Of a DNA stretch of 64,000 nucleotides, positions 42,868-50,724 are shown piece by piece. Under the pieces are notes generated by a model. The model was not told the DNA's origin and ran no database searches. It saw only the letters and a list, made by a program, of their open reading frames with translations. The translations under genes were made by a program, and so were the position numbers. Position 1 is the first letter of the stretch, and the number at the start of each line of letters is the position of its first letter. The stretch is from positions 3,906,001-3,970,000 of the forward strand of contig JACJYL010000001.1 in assembly GCA_020636105.1 (NCBI GenBank), read 5' to 3'. Source of the stretch: Lewinellaceae bacterium (GTDB lineage Bacteria; Bacteroidota; Bacteroidia; Chitinophagales; Saprospiraceae).

Positions 42868-45800
42868 CTATTTTGCTGCGCCGATCTCCTTTCCCTGTAA
42901 ATAAGGAATAAGCACATCATTCTTGTATTCATTGGTACCATCATAAGTCAGGGTGACCACCCGGATGCCGGTAATGCGTTTTATCTCATTGGTCATGGCT
43001 TCCGTGACAAGGGAAGGACAACAAAATGAAGGATTGGTTTGAACAAAAAGCGCAATATCAGGGTGGTTTTCGAGGATATAGAAAATTTTCAGGATGTTGC
43101 CGTAGGATTCTCCTGACAGGAAAGGACTAATATTGAATTTTGATAATTGTTTTTCCAGTTTTTTAGGATGGATAACCGTAGGCCGGCCCAGGTACCTTTC
43201 AAAATGCCGGTAATATTTTTCTTCAATCAGTTTCACAAATGCAGAAACCAGCCTGAACTGTGCCGCATTTAAATATTCGCCCCTGCTGATCATAAGGCGC
43301 ATTACATTTTCTTCAGTTAGCTTGTGATAATCGGAATAGGGAATGGTGACCACTTCTCCCCCGGCTTGTTCAATAGCCCGGTGCAAGTCCTGGTTCATTA
43401 CGTCATTATCGCAAACATAAACATCCCCAAAAATGGCAACCTTGGGCCTCCGAATCCCCTTTTCGTGGGGGACCTGGTCAAATAAAGTAACGGCATCTTC
43501 AACTGCCTTTTCCATATTTTTTTTGCCGAGAAATGCCTGTTCAAGCAGCATTACGCTTTCTTTTAAGGCTAGCTCCGTAGCTCCTTCAATCAATTCGTAG
43601 GGCCTTATTTTACAGGCTATCGCTCTCAGTAAACCACCTAACAGGTAAGCGAAGTAGGCATAATAACAAGCGCTGAGGGAAATTTCCAGGTGCGTCAATA
43701 ATCCACCGTAAACGTTGGCCTTTTCAAAACCATTTCCGTGTTTTTCAAGGATATTTTTAATGTAATGGGGATACAGTCTTATGTTACAGGACGATTTGTT
43801 TTCAAACATCCAGAGCAGCGTTTTTTCGGGCGGCAGATCGTGTTCCCGGAGGTATTCTATATATTCCTGGGCGATAATATTGACGGGCAGACATTGCCCG
43901 GTATTATGGGCCATACTTTTAGTAATAATCATCGGACTGGAACGCATCAGGCGGGCATCAATGCCTAGCCTTTTTAAATTGGCTACCAACAAGGGCGACA
44001 CGATGGAATCCCAATCGGGAAATAATAAAATTTTGCCGGCTATTTTATTTTCAATAACGGGCACAATAGGCTGGGCATCAACTTCAGGCTTTCCCTCCGC
44101 TCTGGAAGCATGATTGCTGAAAGATCGAATGGCCGCTTCGATTCGAGTTTCATACCCAACATTGGAGTCGTGTTCGTCTATTTGCAGAATGAGATATGGC
44201 TTATTGTAACGGGTGAGCATGTTTTTGAAATAGTCGATAATAAAAGCATCAGGGGAGCACTTAAAAGCAGTAATGAATACCGGGTAAAGGTTTGGAGTAT
44301 TGGCCACCACTTTGGCGGTTTCGAGAATTTTGGAAGCAAAATACCAGGGAATTTTCTTTAGCATCAGATCCATTTCTCCAGGGGTTTGATCATCGGAAGG
44401 GATCATATCCTGATAGTAGGTTTTTACCCCTAGTCCGCTGAAAATATCAGGAATTCCTTTGTTTAAGACTTTTGAAAGTACAACGTAGGGCCTTCCCAAT
44501 AAAACCACCGACAAGTTTTTATCTTTCGAAAAATGCGATTTGAATAAATCCACCATTTTTTCTTTTTGTCCGGCAAAAAAAGACAAGGCCTCATTCCATG
44601 CATCACGTACCGTAAAAAAATTGATATCTCCTTTCAATATCGGTTTTAAACAATTTAAAAGCTCATGAGCAACATACAAATTGCCTTTTGAAAAATTCAG
44701 AAATGGAGATAAGCATTTATCCTGGATGCCATTTGACTTCATGGTAAAAACAAGGGAAGCGCTAAACTGGGTGTAGTAGCAATACTGTCTTTCGGCATCT
44801 TTGGAATTTTGACGGTTTTGCAGGAACACCGGCAAAAAGATATAATCCGCTTTCTTGGCAAGATACATGGCATGCCCGTAATGAGAAGAGATGGGGGCAC
44901 AGAATTCCGCCCCGGCAACACATTTTCCCGTTTTCAGAGGTTCCATATACGGCTCACTGGTTACCGTCCGGATGGATAAATTATTAAAAAAACGCTTCCA
45001 AAGGGACAACTCCTCAAATAAATGAAGAGAAGCGGGCAGCCCGATGGTAATGTCATGCTTAAATGGTTTTACGGGTTTTACAGCAGCTATTTTTTTCCTT
45101 TCTTTCAAAAGATCAAAACCCGCCTTGTTTTTAAAAACATGCTTTTTAGTGTCATAATCACGACCACACATAAAACCGTAAGCCACGGTATCATTCCTAA
45201 TGTTTGCGAGACTTATGCTACAATGATTAGTACATAAATCACAGTGCTCGGTTCTAACGGGGATATGGTCATGATAAATTTCCAGCCCCCTGAAATGGGT
45301 GGTTGTATTTTGCTGTTCATGAAGCAACAAAGCCGATCCTAACGCCCCGGTTAAATGACAATATTCGGACACAAAAATGGGTTGCTGAAGCCGTTGTTCA
45401 AATGCGGCGATCAAAGATTTGTTTCGGGCTGTAGCGCCCTGGAAACAAACATTTTTCCCAATGGAAGCTTCGCTGGCCACTTTTTTCAAATAGTTTTCAG
45501 TCACCGAATGAAGTGCAGTTGCCAGGATTTCATTGGAATCATATCCTTTACTGAGCAATTGATTGATATCCCGCTCCATAAAAACCGTACAACGGTCGCT
45601 GGCCATCGGCGCATTGGCGCTGGACGCTTTGGAGGAATAATCTTCCAGGGAACAATCCAGTTTTTTGGCCTGTTCTTCAATAAAACTACCGGTACCTGCC
45701 GCGCAAACCGTGTTCATCTGTGAGAAAGTAACCCTTCCGTTTTGCATCAGTGTAAATTTGGCATCCTGTCCACCGATTTCAATAATGGTATCGGTTTCGG

Positions 45801-47094
45801 GTCTGAGCTCATAGGCTGCCCTGGCATGAGTAGTAATCTCATCCAGGATTAAATCGGCGCCTATTATTTTTCCGACAAAACTCCTTCCAGACCCGGTGGT
45901 GCCCACTCCTTTAATGTCGAAACGAATGTCATTTTCATTTTGTACATGCTCAATGGCCTCGAATATGGCCTTCACCGCAAAAAGGGGATTTCCTGCAGTA
46001 TAAGTATAGAATCCGGCAAGAGGTTTTTTATCATTATCGAGTAAAATAGCTTTGGTACTGGTCGATCCGATGTCTATTCCAGCGGAGCATGAATGATTTT
46101 TCAAGGTGTGGAGATCGCGATAAAGATCAATTTCAATCTTCTCCGGATGGCAGGTGTGCAAGGAAGAAAACTTCCAGGATTTAAAGCTCGAAAAATCGGG
46201 GTAAGGGCTTAATTTTAAGATCAATGGTTCGTAGAAATATTCTTTAGCCGATTTTTCCTTTCCTAAAATTTCATCCAGCGACTTAATATTCAATGCAGCC
46301 CGTTGCGTTTCTTCTTTCAGAAGCATTAAACCCGCTCCTATTGCGCCAAATAGATGAGCATTATCGTGGCGTAAAAACGCGGCGTCCAGCAGTTGTTCAA
46401 GATGTTTGATCACCGCCGGGTTTTGGGATACCCCACCACTGATCAATATCGGCAATGCCGGAGGTTGCTTGCTGAAAACTGTATCTACAATGTTTGTGGC
46501 CAGTCCTTTGCACAGGCTTTCGCAAATAGCCTCGATGGAAAAACCCCGTTGTTGTGCATGGATGAGGTCTGTTTTCGCAAACACGGCGCAGCGGGATGCG
46601 ATGTCAGGGATTTCATCCTGGTTGTTCATCGCTTTTTGACAAAGCACCTCAATACCCGGCAGATTCAACCGGCGGGCCTGTTGATCCAGGAAACTCCCCG
46701 TTCCTGCAGCACAGGAAGAATTTAACTTGGTAAATTCATAATTTCCCCCGCCATCAAACTGAATGAGCATAAATTTTTCGGCCCCGATATGCAGTACTGA
46801 TAACGCCTTGTTGCACAAGTGTTTGGTGGCAGCGATAATGGCCACCTGCGTATTGTACTGTCGGACGAAATCCGTATTTAATTCGGTTGACGAAGAAACG
46901 AACCCGATCCCGTAAACGGGCCATGGGTTTAATGCTTTTTGAGCATTTAATAAGGCTTGTTGTAAATTTCCTTTGTGGAAGCAATAGAAGTGATCAAGAA
47001 TCTTACCGCTAAAATCCATTTGTACTATGGATAAGGATACGGAACCCATATCAATTCCAAGGATGGATCCAGGGTTTTTCGGAGCATTTTTCAT
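42868..47094 (-). CDS. Double BcrAD/BadFG-type activator ATPase fused to DUF2229 and HgdB-like domains (1408 aa)
   Basis: One chain carries two acyl-CoA dehydratase activase (BadF/BadG/BcrA/BcrD) ATPase domains: residues ~11-265 (GIDMGSVSLSIVQMD, SSCAAGTGSFLDQQA, SRCAVFAKTD, ISGGVSQNP) and ~337-590 (GIDIGSTSTKAILLDNDK, TVCAAGTGSFIEEQA, DRCTVFMERD). Both keep the two cysteines that hold the bridging 4Fe-4S cluster in HgdC. Then come a CDLCTNHC cluster motif (~617), a DUF2229 region (~690-920), and a 2-hydroxyglutaryl-CoA dehydratase D-component-like end with CCPSLVTEAM. Such activators drive ATP-dependent one-electron reduction of radical dehydratases or benzoyl-CoA-type enzymes. No dehydratase subunit is next to it, so the target is unknown. 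Confidence 0.92.
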   Translation of the reverse strand: MKNAPKNPGSILGIDMGSVSLSIVQMDFSGKILDHFYCFHKGNLQQALLNAQKALNPWPVYGIGFVSSSTELNTDFVRQYNTQVAIIAATKHLCNKALSVLHIGAEKFMLIQFDGGGNYEFTKLNSSCAAGTGSFLDQQARRLNLPGIEVLCQKAMNNQDEIPDIASRCAVFAKTDLIHAQQRGFSIEAICESLCKGLATNIVDTVFSKQPPALPILISGGVSQNPAVIKHLEQLLDAAFLRHDNAHLFGAIGAGLMLLKEETQRAALNIKSLDEILGKEKSAKEYFYEPLILKLSPYPDFSSFKSWKFSSLHTCHPEKIEIDLYRDLHTLKNHSCSAGIDIGSTSTKAILLDNDKKPLAGFYTYTAGNPLFAVKAIFEAIEHVQNENDIRFDIKGVGTTGSGRSFVGKIIGADLILDEITTHARAAYELRPETDTIIEIGGQDAKFTLMQNGRVTFSQMNTVCAAGTGSFIEEQAKKLDCSLEDYSSKASSANAPMASDRCTVFMERDINQLLSKGYDSNEILATALHSVTENYLKKVASEASIGKNVCFQGATARNKSLIAAFEQRLQQPIFVSEYCHLTGALGSALLLHEQQNTTTHFRGLEIYHDHIPVRTEHCDLCTNHCSISLANIRNDTVAYGFMCGRDYDTKKHVFKNKAGFDLLKERKKIAAVKPVKPFKHDITIGLPASLHLFEELSLWKRFFNNLSIRTVTSEPYMEPLKTGKCVAGAEFCAPISSHYGHAMYLAKKADYIFLPVFLQNRQNSKDAERQYCYYTQFSASLVFTMKSNGIQDKCLSPFLNFSKGNLYVAHELLNCLKPILKGDINFFTVRDAWNEALSFFAGQKEKMVDLFKSHFSKDKNLSVVLLGRPYVVLSKVLNKGIPDIFSGLGVKTYYQDMIPSDDQTPGEMDLMLKKIPWYFASKILETAKVVANTPNLYPVFITAFKCSPDAFIIDYFKNMLTRYNKPYLILQIDEHDSNVGYETRIEAAIRSFSNHASRAEGKPEVDAQPIVPVIENKIAGKILLFPDWDSIVSPLLVANLKRLGIDARLMRSSPMIITKSMAHNTGQCLPVNIIAQEYIEYLREHDLPPEKTLLWMFENKSSCNIRLYPHYIKNILEKHGNGFEKANVYGGLLTHLEISLSACYYAYFAYLLGGLLRAIACKIRPYELIEGATELALKESVMLLEQAFLGKKNMEKAVEDAVTLFDQVPHEKGIRRPKVAIFGDVYVCDNDVMNQDLHRAIEQAGGEVVTIPYSDYHKLTEENVMRLMISRGEYLNAAQFRLVSAFVKLIEEKYYRHFERYLGRPTVIHPKKLEKQLSKFNISPFLSGESYGNILKIFYILENHPDIALFVQTNPSFCCPSLVTEAMTNEIKRITGIRVVTLTYDGTNEYKNDVLIPYLQGKEIGAAK

Positions 47095-47431
47095 TATTAT
47101 AGGTTTTAATTATCCAAATAAATTCCTACTGCTCCGGAAGAAGGAATCAAGCAACTGCAGAAACTTCCTGCGAGAGAGGTTCCCGCAAAACTTTTGTTAG
47201 TCAGGGTCAAGGTGGCTTTCAAAGGTTAGTTGATCCACTCCGCCCAAAGTCTGATAAATTTACGATAAAAAAGGGATGGAGTCAAGGGGGGCGAACGAGA
47301 ATGAAAACGAATAATATCAAAAGTAATACGAATACTCATTTCTTTGCATAATCCTTGTCGTAACGGTAAACTATTCCCTTCAATGACCTTATCTTTGCGG
47401 GGAATTTTATCACTTCATCCAAAACCATACC
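47095..47431. other. Divergent promoter region between the activator gene and murA
   Basis: No gene. It must hold promoters for both divergent genes; only the murA -7 element is clear. No palindrome or repeat stands out. Confidence 0.6.
47390..47397 (+). promoter_or_regulatory. TAnnTTTG-type -7 element of murA
   Basis: TATCTTTG matches the Bacteroidota -7 consensus and lies 34 bases before the murA ATG. Confidence 0.5.
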
Positions 47432-48742
47432 ATGCTCTCAGACGCATTTGAAGTTTACGGCGGTAATACCCTTTCCGGCAAGATCACTCCCCAGGGAGCT
47501 AAAAACGAAGCCCTTCAGGTTATTTGTGCCGTTTTACTCACCTCCGAAAAAGTAACCATCTCCAATATTCCTCAAATTTTCGATGTGCAGTTATTGATTG
47601 AACTGCTCGTCGGGTTGGGGGTCAAAGTAGAACAGCAAAGTAAACATTCAGCCGTTTTCCAGGCGGATGAGGTGGACCTCGATTACTGTTATTCGGAGGA
47701 ATTTCTGCAAAAAGCGGCACGTATTCGTGGGTCAGTTATGTTGATCGGCCCCCTGTTGGCACGCTTTGGGAAGGCTACCCTGCCCAAACCCGGCGGCGAC
47801 AAGATCGGGCGGCGCAGCCTGGATACTCATTTCCATAGTTTTATTAAACTGGGAGGGAAATTTACCTTTGATAAGAAGGAGAACATCTATTATGTCGAAG
47901 CCCCCAATTTGAAGGGCTGTTACATGCTCATGGATGAAATTTCCGTTACGGGAACAGCCAATACAGTCATGGCCGCTGTATTGGCAAAAGGGACGACACA
48001 AATTTACAATGCAGCCTGTGAGCCCTATCTGCAGCAGTTGTGTGCCATGCTCAACGGAATGGGGGCGAAAATATCCGGCGTTGGCTCCAATTTACTGACC
48101 ATCGAAGGAGTTTCGGAACTTGGAGGCACTACGCATCGCATGTTGCCGGATATGATCGAAGTAGGAAGTTTTATTGGGCTGGCAGCCATGACGCAATCGG
48201 AGCTGACCATCCAAGGTATCGACCGCCTGGCCCTGGGCATCATTCCCCATACCTTCGAACGCCTCGGTATCGAACTCATCTTCAATGGGGAGGACCTGAC
48301 TATTCCAGCCCAGGATAAATATAAAATAAAGACCAATATCGACGGATCTATTCCAGTCATTTATGATGCGCCCTGGCCGGGATTTACGCCTGACCTCTTG
48401 AGCATCATCCTTGTGGTGGCCATCCAGGCAAGAGGCAGTTTGCTGGTGCATCAGAAGATGTTCGAAAGCAGGTTGTTCTTTGTGGATAAACTCATTGATA
48501 TGGGGGCCCAGATTATTCTTTGTGATCCACACCGGGCCACTGTGATCGGTTTGGGCAGAAAACATCCTTTGAGAGGTCTGCAAATGGCTTCACCGGATAT
48601 CCGTGCCGGGGTGGCTTTGCTGATTGCGGCATTGTCAGCTACCGGTAAGAGCATTATCAACAATATTCACCAGATCGACCGGGGGTACGAACGCATTGAT
48701 GAACGCCTGAATGCCTTGGGGGCTAAAATTATCAGGCATTGA
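47432..48742 (+). CDS. murA: UDP-N-acetylglucosamine 1-carboxyvinyltransferase, Cys-to-Asp active-site variant
   Basis: First committed step of peptidoglycan synthesis: transfers enolpyruvate from PEP to UDP-GlcNAc in the cytoplasm. 436 residues, normal length. GAKNEAL (Lys24) and the RGSVMLIGPLLARFGKATLPKPGGDKIG loop segment are present. The loop residue that is Cys115 in E. coli is Asp (D123, codon 47798-47800). MurA with Asp here is known to be active and resistant to fosfomycin (Mycobacterium, Chlamydia, some Bacteroidota). The later motif TPDLLSIILVVAIQARG is typical. Single gene. Confidence 0.96.
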   Translation: MLSDAFEVYGGNTLSGKITPQGAKNEALQVICAVLLTSEKVTISNIPQIFDVQLLIELLVGLGVKVEQQSKHSAVFQADEVDLDYCYSEEFLQKAARIRGSVMLIGPLLARFGKATLPKPGGDKIGRRSLDTHFHSFIKLGGKFTFDKKENIYYVEAPNLKGCYMLMDEISVTGTANTVMAAVLAKGTTQIYNAACEPYLQQLCAMLNGMGAKISGVGSNLLTIEGVSELGGTTHRMLPDMIEVGSFIGLAAMTQSELTIQGIDRLALGIIPHTFERLGIELIFNGEDLTIPAQDKYKIKTNIDGSIPVIYDAPWPGFTPDLLSIILVVAIQARGSLLVHQKMFESRLFFVDKLIDMGAQIILCDPHRATVIGLGRKHPLRGLQMASPDIRAGVALLIAALSATGKSIINNIHQIDRGYERIDERLNALGAKIIRH

Positions 48743-48958
48743 GTGCTGGTTACTGGTTACTTGTTGCTCGGTACTGGTTGCTTGTTACTCCGAGGTGAAA
48801 TCTTCGGGCGAGGCATAGTCGGAAAGCAAAAGGTGTCATCTCGGTGTTAAACTGGATGCTTGCTGGTTACTCGTTACTGGTTGCTTGTTACTGGTTACTA
48901 CGAGGTGTCATCTCGGTGTCTGGAACATTTACAAAATTTACGCAAAATTGACTTAATC
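48743..48958 (+). repeat. Degenerate GGTTACT-type direct repeats between murA and DUF4286
   Basis: Two copies of a block made of ggttact / gttactggttgcttgttact plus gaggtg (48743-48796 and 48861-48906) flank a duplicated ggtgtcatctcggtgt (48829-48846 and 48904-48919). The unit ctggttac(t)(g/c)gttact recurs at least six times. It is not coding, although one frame reads through it into the next gene. Confidence 0.75.
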
Positions 48959-49264
48959 ATGATCATTTACAACGTTACGGTTAAAGTAGATCTTGAAATC
49001 CATGACGATTGGATGGCCTGGATGAAGGACATTCACATCCCTGAAGTCATGGCAACCGGTTTTTTTACCGAAAAAAACTTTTGCAGGCTGTTATTACAGG
49101 ACGAATCCGACGGGATTACGTACACAATTCAGTATTTTTGCAAAAACATGAGCGATTTGCAAAAATACCAGGGGGCTTACGCCCCGGCTTTGCAGGCAAA
49201 GGTTATAGAGCGTTACCAAGAAAAAGTCCTGGCATTCCGCACCCTAATGGAAACCATTGAATAA
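48959..49264 (+). CDS. DUF4286 protein
   Basis: 101 residues from the ATG at 48959 (MIIYNVTVKVDLEIHDDW). A longer frame upstream only translates the repeat block. The MIIYNVTVxVD opening and IHIPEVMATGFFTEKNFCRLL core match DUF4286, a Bacteroidota family of ferredoxin-like (Dabb-type) fold with unknown function. It sits 36 bases before an acyl-CoA dehydrogenase on the same strand, so they are probably co-transcribed. Confidence 0.88.
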   Translation: MIIYNVTVKVDLEIHDDWMAWMKDIHIPEVMATGFFTEKNFCRLLLQDESDGITYTIQYFCKNMSDLQKYQGAYAPALQAKVIERYQEKVLAFRTLMETIE

Positions 49265-49300
49265 AACCAACAACAAGTAACTAAAATAAAACCATATAAA

Positions 49301-50473
49301 ATGACTTTTGAATTTACGGAAGAACAACTCGCTGTACAGGAAGCGGCAAGAGAGTTTGCCCAGAAAGAACTCAAGCCCGGGGTGATTGAACGGGATTCCA
49401 AAATGCAATTCGCTACGGAACAGGTCAAAATGATGGCAGAACTCGGATTTCTTGGCATGATGGTGGACCCGAAGTATGGAGGCGGAGGAATGGATACCAT
49501 CTCTTATGTTCTGGCCATGGAGGAGTTGTCAAAAGTAGATAATTCGTGTTCGGTGTTGATGTCTGTGAATAATTCTCTCGTATGCTGGGGACTCGAGGCA
49601 TTCGGAACCGAGGACCAAAAACAAAAATACCTCACAAAACTGGCCACCGGGACGTGGCTGGGGGCTTTTTGCCTTTCGGAGCCCGAAGCAGGCAGCGATG
49701 CTACCCATCAACGCACGACAGCAGAGGATATGGGGGATCATTATATCATCAACGGAACCAAAAACTGGATCACTAACGGAGGGTCATCTGATATTCATCT
49801 GGTCATTGCCCAAACCCACCCGGAACTAGGACACAAAGGTATTAATGCCTTTATCGTGGAGACGGATTGGGAAGGTGTTGTGGTAGGCGCCAAGGAAGAC
49901 AAACTGGGCATTCGCTCCTCAGATACCCATACCATCATGTACAATGATGTGAAAGTCCCCAAAGAAAACAGGATTGGAGAAGATGGTTTTGGATTCAAAT
50001 TCGCCATGAAAACCCTTGCGGGCGGACGAATTGGTATCGCCGCACAGGCTCTTGGTATAGCAGGCGGAGCTTACGAACTGGCAGTAGCTTATTCCAAAGA
50101 ACGGGAAGCTTTCGGCAAACCGATCAGCCATCATCAGGCTATTGCCTTCAAACTGGCTGATATGGCCACCGATATCGAAGCGGCTAAAATGCTCGTTTAC
50201 CGCGCAGCATGGCTGAAAGACCAGGGCCTGGATTACAACAGCGCCAGCGCCATGGCCAAAGTTTTTGCGTCGGAAACCGCCATGAAACACACCGTCGAAG
50301 CGGTCCAGATTCACGGGGGATACGGATACGTGAAGGAATACCACGTCGAGCGACTGATGCGTGACGCCAAGATCACCCAGATCTATGAGGGAACTTCTGA
50401 GGTACAGCGCATCGTCATCTCCAGGAATATTCTGCAGGGACAACTTTATCTTCCTAACGGAAAGGCGGAGTAA
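49301..50473 (+). CDS. Acyl-CoA dehydrogenase, short/medium-chain (butyryl-CoA dehydrogenase-like)
   Basis: 390 residues, standard length. FAD- and substrate-contact motifs: FCLSEPEAGSDATHQRTTA, KNWITNGGSSDIHLVIAQ, GRIGIAAQALGIAGGAYELA, QIHGGYGYVKEYHVERLMRD, and the catalytic glutamate in QIYEGTSEVQRIVISRNIL. Beta-oxidation of short or medium acyl-CoA. It lacks the TAGCGAATTTTCGCTA operators of the long form at 31399, so the two dehydrogenases are likely regulated differently. A terminator follows. Confidence 0.96.
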   Translation: MTFEFTEEQLAVQEAAREFAQKELKPGVIERDSKMQFATEQVKMMAELGFLGMMVDPKYGGGGMDTISYVLAMEELSKVDNSCSVLMSVNNSLVCWGLEAFGTEDQKQKYLTKLATGTWLGAFCLSEPEAGSDATHQRTTAEDMGDHYIINGTKNWITNGGSSDIHLVIAQTHPELGHKGINAFIVETDWEGVVVGAKEDKLGIRSSDTHTIMYNDVKVPKENRIGEDGFGFKFAMKTLAGGRIGIAAQALGIAGGAYELAVAYSKEREAFGKPISHHQAIAFKLADMATDIEAAKMLVYRAAWLKDQGLDYNSASAMAKVFASETAMKHTVEAVQIHGGYGYVKEYHVERLMRDAKITQIYEGTSEVQRIVISRNILQGQLYLPNGKAE

Positions 50474-50539
50474 GTATGGATCATTGAAAAGCAATCCCGG
50501 AAAATTATCTCCAGGAGATGCCTGTAAATAAAAATCATC

Positions 50540-50579
50540 ATCCCGGATTTGTTGAAAAAACAAATTCGGGATTCTTTTT
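50540..50579 (+). terminator. Rho-independent terminator after the short acyl-CoA dehydrogenase
   Basis: ATCCCGGATTTGTT (50540-50553) pairs with AACAAATTCGGGAT (50559-50572, one G-T pair), followed by tcttttt. Its core resembles the inverted repeat at 33292. Confidence 0.85.
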
Positions 50580-50724
50580 GTAAAAGGGGATTGAACATTC
50601 CATTCCCTGTATTTTAATATTTATACCTAAATTCACCCCGGTTTTCTGTTTTCTTAAAATGATTGTTGGTGTTTGAACGATTTTCCATTCCCAAATTATA
50701 ATATAAACCTGAAACAATTTGACC

